Assembly: GCA_036250225.1 (NCBI GenBank)
Contig: JAPZLL010000023.1
Location: forward strand, 62,001-126,000
Length of the DNA stretch: 64,000 nucleotides
Origin: Cercophora sp. LCS_1
Taxonomy: Eukaryota; Ascomycota; Sordariomycetes; Sordariales; Lasiosphaeriaceae
Direction of reading: 5' to 3'
Made by a program: the position numbers and the translations under genes. Of this stretch, positions 13,001 through 25,773 are shown piece after piece. The notes beneath the pieces are model-generated. The model was not told where the DNA came from. It did no database searches and saw only the letters and a list, made by a program, of their open reading frames with translations. Within the stretch, counting starts at the first letter, position 1. Every line of letters begins with the position of its first letter.

Positions 13001-14098
13001 GAGGCACTTGAGAATAACGACGTCGGCGGGAACACGCTGGCCTTTGCTGAGTTTCAGGACATCACCGACTTTGAGATCCCTAGACTTTTTGCTTATATCG
13101 GAAACACGAGAGGATGGCGCGCTCCTAAATCCGCCGCCCTCTGTTCGCTCCTCCTCCTCCTGAATGTCTGAAAGTCGGTCCCTTTCAGGAATGTGACGCT
13201 TGGATCCTTTTCTTGCGTGTGCCGATTTCAGCCTCTTATTCGAGCGGACGCTCCCAAAATCCCTGCTTGGCTCATCAAACCGCAAGACGGTATATTCCTC
13301 CGAGTTGGCTTCGTTGTCCCTTCGCCGTCGCTCAATATCGTCATAAGCCTCCTTGCCAAGAGTGATCATCAGCACGAAAGCCAGGGGAGCAACGTAGGTC
13401 GTGAGATAGCCGATTCGCAGGGCCGGAATCGCCTGGGAGAGGGCGACAAGAAGAAAGTACATGTTGAAGAAAAAAGAAAACTCGTTATAGAGGGTGACGG
13501 GGAGGAAACTCCAGGCTGTGTACTTGGCGTTGGAGACGATGTTGGGTGGGAAGCGGGTGGACTGCAGCGCGCCGACAGCCACTTGCCGTGATGCTGACGG
13601 ATCGTCCTCCTCCTTGTCCAGCTCCTCGTCGCCATTCCCCTGGTCCATCGCACTTCCTGACATGAAGCTCGGCAGTCGGAGGCTGATGTTGCGCAAGCTG
13701 TCACCCGCGCTGGCAAAAGACCGGCGCCGGCGTCGTGCTCCGCTGATATTCCGGCTCAACAGCGGAGCGTCGTCCCCACCGGCACTGCCCTCGGAATAAC
13801 GTGTGTGATCCCCTTCGCCATCCCCGTCTCTCAGAAGCCCCTCGGCGTCGTCTTCCCCGCCGTCCCGGCTGCGACCCAGCTCGCCGTACCCATTGCGCTT
13901 AGCCCCACGCCGTAGGCCACCCATGCGGAGATTGCGCAGAGCTATCCTAGGCCCTCGTTCTTCGCCCTGGCGTCCGGTTTTGGGGTCGGGGTTCGGTTGG
14001 GGATCAAGCTCTTCGATGTCTATCTCGAGATCAGAGTCCGAGTCATCGACGGGAGAGTCGGGTGGTCTCGCTGGGTGGTGCGCATTTGAGGGAGGCAT
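10050..14098 (-). CDS. NEO1: P4-type ATPase, phospholipid flippase Neo1
   Basis: Lipid-translocating P4 ATPase of the Neo1/ATP9 branch, which works in Golgi and endosomes without a Cdc50 partner in known species. Exons are 10682-14098, 10220-10629 and 10050-10167 with introns of 52 nt (GTTTGT...CAG) and 52 nt (GTGAGT...CAG); total 1,314 aa. About 170 N-terminal residues are acidic and disordered. The phosphorylation motif DKTGTLTQNE starts at Asp642, and MLTGDKVETA and the GDGGNDVSMIQ hinge motif are all present. The last two exons supply the final membrane helices and end in a basic tail. The annotated C-terminus depends on the second splice: reading straight through gives a stop within a few codons. 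It is divergent from SEC16, another Golgi/ER traffic gene, about 1 kb away. Confidence 0.95.
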
Positions 14099-15134
14099 TC
14101 CGTGTTCGCATTAGACGGGTGCTGGAGAGGCCCCGGGAATAGAGAGGATGCTATTAGAGTTTCGACTGTAGGTGGGCGTCGGGTGCGCCTTCTCGTCTAG
14201 TTGCGCGATCCGCCGCCTGCGCGTCCGTTGCTGTCGTGGCTACTGCTTGCTGCTCCGTTTCTTTCCACCAACCTGAGCTTGGTTTTGTCTTATTGCCTTT
14301 TCATGACAAAGGAAGCCCATCCACAAAACAGCTTGCTGCGTCGGAATAGTATAAATTTCAAGGAAAGATGCTGTGCCTGGATGTCAAATTGAGACGATTG
14401 TTGACATGTGAGAAAATGTGTTGCGTAAGTGTCCGTTTCGTCGTTCAGCTTGCTGTTGTCCTTCCAGAATGACGGCCGGCGGCCACCAGAACCACAGGGG
14501 TTGCATCCACTAGCCGGCATGCCGGGATGGCTTGGGCGCATGACGCCTGCAGCAGAATGCCAGGGCTATTGGCTCTGTTATCGCTTAGGAATCGACTTGC
14601 ATGACCAACTTTGCAATGTGGCAGCTTCAAGTATCTCTTTAACACAGGGTTCGGATCGATAAGCCGCTGGTGTCATCGGAGCACGGAGGCCGGCGTTTTT
14701 TTCAGTAAGGACAGGTTTTCGTTTCGTCAGCGCACCGCAAGCCAATTCCAGCAGCCTTGCCCAGATCTTTGGGCGGTCCTGCATCGCCGACGCCGAATTC
14801 CGTCTTTGACAACTTGCATCTTTTGCATCTTGGATGGGAGGACACTTGACAGCATCCGCAAACCAAACGACCATGAGCTTTTGCTGACGTCGTTCATTTC
14901 CTATCGTCTTAGCCATCGGTTTGTGTATTATAGGTACGATTTGTTTCCCAATGCCAGTGTCCCCATCTTGGAAATTGCGACAGGGGTAAAAGGAGATCGC
15001 CACGACGCGATGTCGCGGATTCGGGAAAGACTGGTTGCTGATTTCGTTTTTTTCTCTAGAACCTCCTTTTCTCTTCTCTCTGCGGTCCCAGGCGACTTTA
15101 CGCAGCACCGAGCGTGCTGCCTAATCCATTCACG
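14099..15134. promoter_or_regulatory. Shared upstream region of NEO1 and SEC16
   Basis: About 1,040 bp between divergent start codons. It is long enough for two separate promoters. Short frames on both strands look random, and no RNA gene or repeat was seen. Confidence 0.6.
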
Positions 15135-18100
15135 ATGTTGTCAGATGCGCCCAATGCATCGTGGCATCCGGCATTGATGCCGAATTCGGTCTCCGACCTG
15201 CCTCGGGACACACGACGAGAACTCGAGGCTGGCGCGTCTAGCTCAGCAGGCCAAGACACTGAGTTTCCCCCAGAGGCCGAGCCAACCACCGACTTTCACA
15301 ATCAGAGCGTTGGGCCGGACGCTTGGTTTCCCGACTATGGTAGTGGCGATGCTTGGATCGAGGATGCGAACAATGCGCCCACGTCAGAAGACCCGTCAAC
15401 AGACCCAACCACCATGGATGCAACAGACTCGGAGCCTACGGGCACAGCTTCCAAACATTTCAGTACGATGTCTTTTACGCGAACCGTCCCCCACGAAGTC
15501 AGTTGGAACGATGATGACGATCCCGAGTGGAACTTGGCGCGCACCGGAACTGATCCCTTCAAGTTCATGCCTCCCAACGATCGGACCAATTCCTTTCCCG
15601 CAGTGCCAGTTGCTGAGAACCCGGTAGAAGACGAACTCGAACAGCCAAACTCTCCAATTCAAACGGAAGCGATGCTTCATGAGCCAGAGCCAAGGCATGC
15701 CGAGGAAGCGCATGGTGCTTTCGATGCTGATCCCGAGGCGCTCGGGGCCAGCTTCAACGAGGAGGACCTGGAGGGCGACGACTTCTTTCATCAAGTCGGC
15801 GGGAATATCAGTGGCACGGCCGAAGAGGCCATGGAGGCACGTTTTGAAGAAGGGGTGCCTCTTATCCCGACTGCTACTGACGATGCGCCCGACGCTCCTG
15901 CGGGCGAAATCAACGGCGACCCATTTCAGCCAACGGATGACGCGGAAGAGGACGACTTCTTCGCCCAGGTCCGTGACGACGAAGCTGCACAGCCCAATGG
16001 TTTTTCTCCGCTCCAACGGAAGTCCACCATGCAGGTTTTGGACGCGTTAGACGCCGGTGAAACAAAAAGCGGTTTTACGCCCATGGAGAGTACGGTTGAG
16101 GAAGAGGCAGATGTAACAGCTGAAACACCCGACAACGCGCTCTCCGCGGCCTCCGAGCCTGCCGGAATACAGGTAGAGGGAGAGGAGGATCTGGATGCTA
16201 AATGGAAAGCCATGTTTGGTGATGAGGAAGAGGATGGGTTCTTGCCAGACGACATTGACGCAGCAGGGTTTCTTGGCAGCGATGACGAGGGTCTGCTTGA
16301 AGACTCCGAAGCTCCATCAGGAACAGAGCTGGCAGAGCTAGCGCTTCCCACCACTGTCTCAGCGGCGGAGACGCAGCCTGTGAATGGGCGCTACCTACCC
16401 CCAAGCCAACCTCAGACTCCAACGGCACCAACGGCGAATCCATATCTTCCCGCAGCGCTGCCTCCGGTGCAAGCAGCAGCGAACCCCTACTTCCCAGCGG
16501 CACTCCCGGCGGTTCCGCAACCTCCAGTGCCGTCACCCTACCCTGTCGCGTCTTCTGCTCCGCCCGCTGCTCCACGATACGGCCCTTCTGCCCCGCCATC
16601 CCAGGAACAAAACAAGCCCCAGAGCTTTGTTGACAAGTCTAAGGGCGGATATACATCCCCATATGACCTTCCAATGGAAGTTGTTAAGCCAAAACTGCGG
16701 GCGCCGACAAACCACATGCAAAGGAGCACTTCAACACCCAACGCGCCACCACCAGGCCCCTATGCTCCACCTCGAAGCTCAAGCCTGAACTCGCCTCTGG
16801 CTCCTCCTGCTGGCTTTGGCTCACACGTACCACCCCCGAGCTCCCATCCCGCCCCTCCTCCACCAGGTGTGTCAAAACCACCAGCTGCTACGGCCAAGCC
16901 TAAGGAGAAGTTCTTTGAGGATCTTCCCATTACTTCGAAGCCTCGACCAAGTTCTAGACATAGCAACAAGAGTGTTCCGTCGCCACCACAAGCAAGTCCA
17001 TACGCCCCGCCACCTCCTCAGGCAGGACCTCCTCCGGTTGCCCAGCCCCCTTCGTTCCAGGCCCCTCCTGTAGGAAGTCAGCCTTCAGATATCCCGACGC
17101 TCGTTGCACCGCCGCGTGTTAGCCCCTATGCCTCACTCCCTTCTGGCAATGGACTCATACCTAGCGCCCTTTCTGCGACACCAAGCCGCTACTCTCCGGC
17201 TTCGGCGGTGCCACCCGGCAACGGGCCTCCTCATCCTCATCCTCCTGCTGCCGCTGCGAGCAGGTATTCTCCAGCTCCGCCGGTGACACGACAAGTGAGC
17301 GCCGGATATGGACCAGCTTCCGTGTCAGCACCTCCAATCCTTCCTCATCAACCCCGGACCTCCAGTCCTCTTGCGCATTTCGAGATCTCACACGAAAGAT
17401 CTCGGGCACACGTCTCAAACCACGCCGAAGGAGGGCTGTCAGAACGACGCAGTGCAAGCTCCGTGTACCAACCTCACCTTCAGCGCGTCTCTTCTCTGCC
17501 CACAACAACCGAGGTCGAGGAGGAAGAAAGCTCGACAGTTGCCCAAACCCCAACCGCGTATAATTCAACGCCACCATCGACATCGCCAGAGTCCAGATAC
17601 GGACAGGTCCCGATCCGACCTAGGCAGACACCGCCGCCACCATCATTCCATGGGCAGTCGACATTGTCGCCCCCGAAACGGGCCACTTCGAGCCACGGTT
17701 TGGTTCCGGCACCACACGACTTTGCGCCGCCCCCACGTTCTCAGACCCAATCTCCTGGCAAGCTTTACGGCAACCGGAATGGAAAGCCGGTGGATCCAAC
17801 CCCCCGACCATCGTCCGCCCACGGCCCTGTGCAGCCACCAGTTGCCACTCCAGCAGCTCTTGTGCAAGCGCCATCATATGCGGCCCCAACGCGGCCAAGA
17901 GGGCTGTCACAAAACGTCAACTACGTTGCTCCCACGGATGGGCGTGAAAAAGACCCTCTTCAAAGGTGGCGAGGTGTCCCCGTTATCTCCTGGGGAGTCG
18001 GTGGCACTATGGTGACTATGTTTCCAAAGGATGTCCCACGGTATGGCATTCACCAGACCGTGCCCATGGTTGTACGAAGCCCTGGTGAAGTCAAGGTGAA

Positions 18101-21070
18101 GAATGCAAAGGACATCCAACCCCTAGAAGAGCGGCTCTTGAAGTTCCCAGGGCCACTAAAGGGGAAGTCGAAGAAGAAGGAAGTTATTGCGTGGCTCAAT
18201 GCCGGAATCGAGCTGTTGGAGCGCGATCAGCCTAGCACCCTGTTTTCCCAAGTTCATTCATCCCATGAAGACAAGCGCGTTGCCGAGAGAGTGCTCTTGT
18301 GGAAAATCCTGCGTCTTCTGATTGAGCATGACGGGGTCTTGGAGGGAAATCCTGCGGTCGAGAAAGCCGTTCGGGATATTCTAACGCCAAATCTCGAAGC
18401 GCCTGATGGGGCACCTACCTATATTACAGGGGCAGATGCCGGAAGGTTAAACGACTCCCCAGTAACTCGGATGCTCAGCGATGCAGTTGACGCTTCAACA
18501 ACGGAGAAGATTAGGAAACACCTTCTGAACGGGGACTCTGAAAAGGCAATCTGGACTGCTGCTGATTCACGGCTGTGGGGCCACGCTCTGCTTCTCGCCA
18601 ATGCACTCGCCCCAAGCCTGTACAAGCAAGTCTCACAGGAGTTCATCAAGAAGGAAGTCAACTTCCCTGGTCACAACAACGAGTCCCTGGCCGCGCTCTA
18701 TGGCGTTCTCTCGGGTAATCATGAGGAGAGTGTCGATGAGCTGGTGCCTGTTCATGCTCGTGCTGGGCTGCAGCTTGTTGCCAAGGGCGCATCATCGGGC
18801 AGCTCCAAGGATGCGATGGACGGCCTTGACAAGTGGCGCGAGACACTCAGTCTAATTCTCAGCAACCGCAGCGCTGGTGACGCACAGTCGATCAAGTCTT
18901 TAGGCAACCTGCTTGCCAGCTACGGCAGAGCAGAGGCTGCCCACATCTGCTACATGTTTGCGAGGAACCAAGCCGTCTTTGCTGGGCTCGATGATCCCAA
19001 CTGCGACTTTGTTCTTGTTGGCTCCGACCACAAGAAACAAGTCGAGCAGTTTGCCAAGGAGATTGAGCCTCTTCTCCTGAGTGAAGTGTACGAGTATGGT
19101 CAGAGTCTTGCTGGCGGGTCAAACGTGGCCGTGACGAACCCACATCTCGCTGCGTACAAGCTTCAGCATGCTTATGCGCTGGCGGAATATGGTTATAGGG
19201 ATAAAGCTCTGCATTATTGCGAGGGCATCTTGGCCGCCATCGCCGCGCAAACCAAGCGCTCTCCATACCACCACTCTATTCTTGAGACTGCCGTTGAAGA
19301 CCTTGGTAAGCGTCTGAAGCAGGCTCCCAAGGAGGAGTCCAACTCGTGGATCCCCAAGCCGAGCATGAACAAGGTTTCGGATAGCGTCTGGAACCGTTTC
19401 AACAAGTTCGTCGCTGGAGATGACAACGAAGATTCCGGCCAAGGGTCACCGAAAGAGGGTGAGGCGGCTGGTCCTTTTGCGCGTGTCGCCGGAGGCACGC
19501 CAACAATCAGCCGATCACCGTCTACCAACAATCTCGAGACGTTTGGTGCGGTCCCCAGCTACGGGATGCCTCCGCCGTTGGCGAACGGACCCGTAGCAGC
19601 GTCCGCTCCTCCAACCCGGGCTGCATCTCGCTACGCACCTGCGCCGACTCAACCGGTTCACCCGGTTGCGCAGCCTCCTAGCACCAGTGCCTACGAGTCA
19701 TATGCGCCGCGCTCATCCATGGAGCGCGCTTCTACTGAACTCGCGAGGACCTCATCCGACTTCCAACGGCGGTCGTCTGAATCGCAGCGCGGGTTCCAGA
19801 ATGCCTACACGCCAGCTCAATCCCTTGCCCAACCCGCTTCGCCGCAAAACTATGCGCCACCAGCACAAGGGTTCATGCCTTACGGCGCCGCGCCAGTGCA
19901 ACCAGGGCAAGAAGCACTGAATGGCATCTACTCTCCCACTCAGGCTCAGCCTCAAGTCCCTGCACCGTCAAGCTACGACCCTTCGGGCTATTCTCCTGCT
20001 CCAGTAGCTGCCCCCAAGCCTGCCGACTTCTCCGAGCCGGATGAATCTTCGTCTGGCTACCAACCTCCATCATACGGATACGAGCCTCCCTCGTCCACGC
20101 CATACGAGGCTCCCACCAAGAAGCAGAATGGCGTCTCGGAGGAACCCGCAGAGAGCAGCTCTTTCGAGCCTCCTTACCAACCGTACAGCTACGAACCACC
20201 ATCGTACGAGCCGGATAGTCAAACATCCAATCGAAGTCCTGAATCGGATGAAGAATCGAAACCCAAACCTAAGAAGAAGGGCATCATGTATGATGATGAT
20301 GACGATGACTTCCCCAAGCCGGCCGTCAAAACCGCCGAGAAGTCCAAGGCTGAGAAGGACCGGGAGAATGAGGAGATGTTCCGCAAAGTCGCGGAAGAAG
20401 AAGGTAAGGATGTTAGGTGCAGTGTGACATTCAGCTTGCTAATGCGAATACAGAGAAACGTGCCGCCGAAGCAAAGGCAGCGAAAGCCGGAGGGTGGGGA
20501 TTCAGTAGCTGGTTCAAGGGAGGCGCTGCCAAGAAAGAGACGCCGGAAGTTGGGGCTCCCAACAAGCCCATTCGAGCCAAGCTTGGCGAGGCCAACTCGT
20601 TCTACTATGACCCCGAGCTCAAGCGATGGGTCAACAAGAACGCCGATCCCAAGGACAACGAGGCAAAGAAAGCAACGCCGCCTCCGCCGAAGGGCATGCC
20701 ACGTTCTGTGTCGTCTAGCCCCGCTCCGCCCATGGGAATGCCACCACCTACATCGAACCCAGACGCCGGTCGGGCTAGTGCTCCGCCAGCCGGTCCTCCA
20801 CGATCGACCATGACTCCGCCACCACCATCATTGGGGCTCGCTCCATCGACGTCGGAGAACAGCCTTGCGGGTCCACCATCGCTTGGCCCCCCTGCAATGA
20901 TGCGCTCGGTGTCCAACACCAGCACGGCTAGTGCCCCGAGCAGGCCGACAACGAGCTTGAGCAACTCGAGCAGTATCGATGATTTGCTGGCTGCGGCAGC
21001 GCCCCGGAAGGCGGGGTCCAAAAAGCCCAGAAAGAGCGCGCGTTATGTGGACGTCATGACCAAGGATTAG
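15135..21070 (+). CDS. SEC16: COPII coat assembly protein Sec16
   Basis: Scaffold of ER exit sites that recruits and stabilises Sec23/24 and Sec13/31. Exons 15135-20403 and 20454-21070 flank a 50-nt intron (GTAAGG...CAG); the product is 1,961 aa. ATG 15135 begins MLSDAPNASWHP. Layout: an acidic N-terminal region with repeated DDFF-type motifs (EGDDFFHQV, EEDDFFAQV), a long Pro/Ser/Tyr-rich segment, the conserved central domain beginning about residue 940 (RWRGVPVISWGVGGTMV), an alpha-solenoid through about 1,430, a second Pro/Tyr-rich region with YEPPSY-like repeats, and a C-terminal segment (GGWGFSSWFKG, FYYDPELKRWVNK). The acceptor choice is set by frame: g+AG gives Glu before KRAAEAKAAK. 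Reading through the intron would run 137 codons out of frame. Confidence 0.95.
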
Positions 21071-21796
21071 TGAGACGGCTAATTACAACTGCATTGAAGA
21101 GAATATACATGAAGAGATGATGAATGCCCGGCACTCAACTATCCGGGTGGTGAATGGACAGGCTACGTCTCCGTTGCCTGTTGTGGTATCATTGTAACTA
21201 TAGACCTACCATGTTTCTAATAGCTATGGGGAGGACCTAGCTGCGCCTCTGCTCGTCACGGCGACGTGTCTGAGAGTTTTTTTTTGGCCTAGATGGTGCC
21301 CCGTTTCCTTTCTGCACTTGCTACTAAGCTGGACTTGGATGGGTTTGCGGTGTCATTTTGAATTGGACGTGTACAGTTAGCGCGGTAGTTGAGAGTTGGG
21401 ATGGCAAAAGAATCAATTCCGATTTTCGAATCAGTGTTGCTTGCAATGGTGATAGAAATGTTGACCAATTTGGACATAAACCTGGAAAGTTGTTGGGTTT
21501 ATGGTGGTTCAAACACTGATCAAAGCCAGTATGCACCCCTAGTCTTCCATGATTTTGATACCCCTTAGTTCCGGAACGCCGTCCTGTCCCATCGCTGTCT
21601 AGTCCTTTCAAAAAACTCCGTCATAACCCAAAACTATGCGAGAATGACATCTCAAATCTATCTACATCAGAGGAAAAGGGGGGTATCAGCAGACACGGGC
21701 GTCGCCGCATGGAAAATTAAACACTATATGACGACACGTAATACTGTAACTCGTTAGCACGAAAGATCTCCAGAAAACATTAAAAGAAAAGAGTGT
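21071..21796. other. Convergent 3' region between SEC16 and HUS1
   Basis: About 725 bp between two stop codons, expected to hold both 3' UTRs and polyadenylation signals. Only short frames are present. I see no gene here. Confidence 0.5.
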
Positions 21797-22885
21797 TTAA
21801 CTCACCGTGACAACATCCTCGCTGGTCGCATCATCATGATGCGGCACGTACACGTACAAAATCAAAGCATGGTCATCGGCAAAACACGCAATGACCCTGC
21901 CCTCGAGCCTGCCCACGCTCAGAACCCTGCTCCAGTCCTTCCCGTCCACCCGGACCGTCGCCCACTTGTCGGGTCCGGCCTCCTTAAACTTCATGCTGGG
22001 ATGCTCATCAAGCGCCATGGTAAGCTGCGACGGGTCGAGCTCTGGATTCTCGAGCCCATCCCACACGCTCGTAATATCGAGGCTGTCGGCGAAGAGCCGG
22101 AGTCGTAGAGAGCCGTGCATGTTGGCCGACAGCTCGAGCTTCGGGTTGGCCGCCGCCGTGTTTCGCCCCGTGGCCGTCGTCAGCGCCAGCTTGGTGAAGC
22201 GGTCCGAGATGGCCTTGAGCTGGAGCAGCGGTGGCAGCTGGATGTGCACGTCCGGCTCGCGCACTTTGGGCTGCATGATTGTCTCGACCGTGTCTGGGTG
22301 CAGGACCCGCACGGGTATGTCCTGCGTGATGACCTTTTCGCGCTCGCGCTTCATCGTCAGCTCGAGTGATTCTTGATGGAAGAGGTCGGAGGCGTCGCCA
22401 AAGGGGTCGGATGCATCGGTGCTGCCGTAGTGGTGGGCTCGGGACCCGCCGACCCCGAAACGTGGGTTGTCTTGGCCAGCGCCGTCTTTGGTCATGGTGT
22501 GGATGGTCATGGAGAGGAGCGGGATGCCATCGCGCTTAGTCAAGCGGAGGTTGGCATGGTTGCTGCCGACGGCGGATTTGAGGGCCCGTTGGAGCGGACC
22601 GAGGGGGAGCTCGAGATTGACCGTGTTGTTGGGCTCGGCGGATTGGAGGTGGTAGTTATCGAATATGAGGTCGACCGAGAGCGAGGCCCAGACTTGGGAA
22701 CCAGTGTCGGGGATGACGGTGAAGCGAACCGAGTCGTCGTCGAGGCGAACCCAGGCGATCTTCTCCAACGAATTGAGGGCAGCGACGAGTTCTGTTCGGT
22801 GTGGTTAGAGCTTCCGATGCGGGGTGGAGATATAGAACTGACTGGAGAAGGTTCGGATGTTCTTAAGGTCTGTTTTGAACCGCAT
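21797..22885 (-). CDS. HUS1: DNA damage checkpoint clamp subunit Hus1
   Basis: Subunit of the Rad9-Rad1-Hus1 (9-1-1) clamp, a PCNA-like ring loaded at damaged DNA in the nucleus. A 43-nt first coding exon (22843-22885) is joined over a 51-nt intron (GTCAGT...CAG) to 21797-22791, giving MRFKTDLKNIRTFSK-LVAALNSLEKIAWVRLDD, the typical family N-terminus; total 345 aa. Other family segments are VWASLSVDLIFDNYHLQSA, ELPLGPLQRALKSA and a C-terminal LYVYVP hydrophobic strand. A loop of about 50 residues near the middle (GVGGSRAHHYGS...) is enriched in Gly, His, Ser and Asp and looks like a fungal insertion between the two PCNA-like lobes. The short first exon would be missed by ORF calling alone. 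Confidence 0.93.
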
Positions 22886-23476
22886 GGTGTCTGGTGAATA
22901 TCATGGCAGTGTGGTTGGGGCATGCACATTTAATTGATCTTCTCACATCCCGTCACGTAAATCGTTGGGAGACGCGACGGGCAGTTCCTTGATTCAACGC
23001 GGGGTCAATCGATGGCCCCCTGGAGTTCGCCAAGCCACCTACCTATAGCTGGGCCCCTGATCAGATAAGCCAGCACGGGTCGGGACAGAATAATGGCTAC
23101 AACCGAACCGCATCACCTGGCTGTGAATCCTAGGTTGTGTTATTAGTTTATAGGTTCTTCGTATATAGGGTAAATTTCAAGAAAATATCTTCTATGTACG
23201 AAGTGTGTCATGTTATAAAGAGCGGCCAATATCCCGAAAACTCATGGGCTCCCCGCACCAGATACATCTGGTCTCCGAGTCCATTATTCTGTATGAACCC
23301 CTGCTCAGACCAAAGGGTGTCAGTTGAATGGAGTGATCTTTGCGAGCTGCAATCCCAGCAAACCTCCAGCAAATGCCCAAAATCAAGCCATCCCTCCCAG
23401 AACGCAAACTTCTATACGCCCGCCGAGCCCGTTAGATTCCATTGACGATATGGACAAAAGAGAGTCAAATCCCCGA
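22886..23476. other. Intergenic region upstream of HUS1
   Basis: About 590 bp holding the HUS1 promoter and the 3' end of the RING gene, which lies on the same strand. It includes an AT-rich patch near 23,130-23,220. No gene seen. Confidence 0.5.
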
Positions 23477-24232
23477 TCATGCCGTCTTTGGCGACTGTTC
23501 GTCCCACCACCTCTCCCATTGAGGATCTCTCGCCCTCGGAAACGGGTCGACATATGGCCCATTCCCGTCCCCCCACGGCAGCAGCAACGGCCCGCTGATG
23601 GTCGGCCGGCTTCTCCTGTTATTGTTATTGTTATTGTTTCTCTTCAATAACTTCTTTGGGCGGGCAGCTATCCAAGAGGCGATGCGCTTCAAGCCCGATC
23701 TCCTTGGTGCTGGCCAGTCTGTTTTTGGCTGGCAGTATTCGCAGTTCTTGGTGAGTACCCCCGGATCGAAAAAGTCGGTTGCTTCAGCCGATTTCTTCCT
23801 CTCGGTGGGTTTTGAACCGACGAGGGCGGGCAGCACCGGGTGGCCACAGCAATGATATGCAAGCTGGCGACAGACGGGACATGTCGGGCGGTTGGTGGCT
23901 ACGATACGGAGATATTTCTTGAGGCAGTAGCTGCCGAATCGATGGCCGCAAGGCAAGATGCTCCAACCTTCAGTAACGCCGTCGGGGTTCTGCTCGCCCA
24001 CAGACTCCTGGCAAATTGGACATGCGGACTCGATCTCGATCGTGGTCGTCGCAGGTGGTTTCTCAAAGGCCGAAGGATCCTTCCTATCGGCAAGGTAGGT
24101 CCTGCGGGACTTGTGCCTCGCCATGCTTGTTGAGAGGGAACAGCTGATTCTCAGAAGCGATTTTGCGACGGTGTACGGCAGGAAAAGGATGGCGAAGACA
24201 GGGTTGACAAACAAGAACTTGGCCCAGGTCAT
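23477..24232 (-). CDS. RING-finger protein with one variant zinc ligand
   Basis: Single-exon frame of 251 aa. Residues 5-30 are hydrophobic (FLFVNPVFAILFLPYTVA), suggesting a membrane anchor or signal anchor. The RING-like domain covers about 71-122: C71-x2-C74, C95-x-H97, C103, then C118 and C121 in CPVCR. The position that normally holds the fifth ligand (CGHxFC) is Gly100 in CGHRFGSYC. A further Cys-rich cluster follows (HCCGHP, CEYCQP). A run of Asn at about 200-206 is encoded by a hexanucleotide repeat. RING proteins usually act as E3 ubiquitin ligases; I infer that role but cannot name a substrate. ATG 24232 is the first in frame. The upstream region is long and gene-free. Confidence 0.75.
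   Translation of the reverse strand: MTWAKFLFVNPVFAILFLPYTVAKSLLRISCSLSTSMARHKSRRTYLADRKDPSAFEKPPATTTIEIESACPICQESVGEQNPDGVTEGWSILPCGHRFGSYCLKKYLRIVATNRPTCPVCRQLAYHCCGHPVLPALVGSKPTERKKSAEATDFFDPGVLTKNCEYCQPKTDWPAPRRSGLKRIASWIAARPKKLLKRNNNNNNNRRSRPTISGPLLLPWGDGNGPYVDPFPRARDPQWERWWDEQSPKTA
23620..23645. repeat. Hexanucleotide microsatellite encoding poly-Asn
   Basis: On the plus strand TTATTG is repeated about four times, giving alternating AAC and AAT codons on the minus strand inside the RING gene. It encodes a run of about seven Asn. Such repeats change length easily by slippage but here stay in frame because the unit is two codons. Confidence 0.8.
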
Positions 24233-25773
24233 AAATGCGCCCCTCGTAGCTTGTGACAGAGAGGGGAGCTCTCGCAGCCTGTAGTGGCCGACGGGGGGCT
24301 CAGAGCACGATCAGATGGCGTGTAGGTGAATGAGGACCAAGGCAGGTGAAGACCGGCGGTTAACAGGAACTCGGAATGGTCGGATGAGACAGAGTCAAGG
24401 GTAAAAGATTGCGTTAACTGTAGGCAAACCTCGGGCTGAGGGTCAAGTAACACGCAAGGCGTTCGCACGACTTTCAGGACCGCAACCTTGTAGGTATCGA
24501 CCAGCCCAAAACGCCATCGAGGTACGATAAGGCTTTATGGTGGGGGGAATAAGTTGACCAAGGTCCAGTTCGGCCCCGGAAAACTAAGACGCGGAATTGA
24601 CCGTTTTCTCGCTCATCCGCATATCTAAGGCATGCCTGCGTGTTGCTGGCTGCTGGTTGCTGGCTGTGGGAGGGTCATGCCTACAGCCCGGCACCTTGTG
24701 CAGCGCCTGGGCGGGTGGGAGATCGCTCCGAGGGATGGGCGAGGTGAGAGGTTGGCGCCCATGGATCCATGGACCAATCACCAAGCTTCAAAGCTGTAGG
24801 AGCTGAGTGGCAAGCGGGTGCAAGCGGGCAGGCAAGCACGCAAGCGGATCGTTTCCTCCCTTTCCTCCTGTCCTGCCTGGTTCTTGAATCTTGATTGCAC
24901 CCGGACCAGGCCCAAAGGTCGAGCACGCTGAGCAAGCTGCAGCTTGGATATGCAGGCCAAGAGTATCCAGCCTCCAAGCTTTATAGCCCGCGAGTGCTGA
25001 TAACATTGGGGAAGCCGGTCCAGAGCTAATCACCAGCAAGGCGCAACGGGGCCCTCAGGACTCTGGCTCGAGAGCATAGGACCCAACCATGCAGCCACCT
25101 ATTTTTCTTGCGTAACATGACAACTATTGGCTCAAACAGGTTATCGCGAACGGTAAGACTGGATCAGTCATGTTATGTCCCCGAACGAGATGCAACCTTG
25201 GAACCACGGGGACACCACGCATCCCACTTCGACTTGGCAGCCTGACCCCTCCAAGTGGGGCACATATTTGGGCTGTTTCAAACCGAAACCACCAAACACC
25301 AAGTCACCATCAAATCTAGAACAATGCTTCCCGACAAGTCCGGGCTCTGGATCACACATTAGCGTGCAAAACATTGCAAACGACCCTGTTGATTATAAAA
25401 CCCAAGGGGCGAGGGGACCGGTTGACCGTACGGGATAGGGCACAGTATCTTGTGAGAGATTCGACTGTGAAAAAGCGGAAAGGGACTACTCAGCGTCATG
25501 GTCTTGGCATTGCCTGCCGACAAAATCAAGACGCTCCGATATCAGGCTTTCTAGGCACTTTTGATCACAAGAATTTTACACAGTAAATGCTTCTATAACG
25601 GCATTTTGTGGTGAGCTTTACCGCTCAGCTAAGACCGGGGCTCAATCTACGGCTTTTTTGGTTGCGTGTGCTCGGGTGCAACTGCCTACCCCCACGTTTC
25701 TTGGCAAGCGGCCAAGTCACCTGCGGGAAACAACAGCGCCACCATCACGGTTCACCGCGGACACGCTCCCAGC
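24233..25773. other. Gene-free region between the RING gene and ESS2
   Basis: About 1.5 kb between divergent genes. It has short direct repeats near 24,640-24,670 (GCTGGCTG/GTTGCTGG) and 24,811-24,847 (CAAGCGG units). None of the short frames has a recognisable protein or plausible splice partners. It probably contains both promoters. Confidence 0.5.
24811..24847. repeat. Short imperfect tandem repeat, about 10-bp unit
   Basis: Units CAAGCGGGTG, CAAGCGGGCA, GGCAAGCACG and CAAGCGG follow directly on each other. It lies in non-coding DNA and no function is apparent. Confidence 0.6.

Noticed and set aside
22373..22897. Plus-strand 174-codon frame antisense to HUS1
   Set aside because: Shadow of the HUS1 coding frame; no conserved segment or start context of its own.
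25168..25590. Small overlapping frames on both strands upstream of ESS2
   Set aside because: No start context, splice support or recognisable sequence; treated as promoter DNA.
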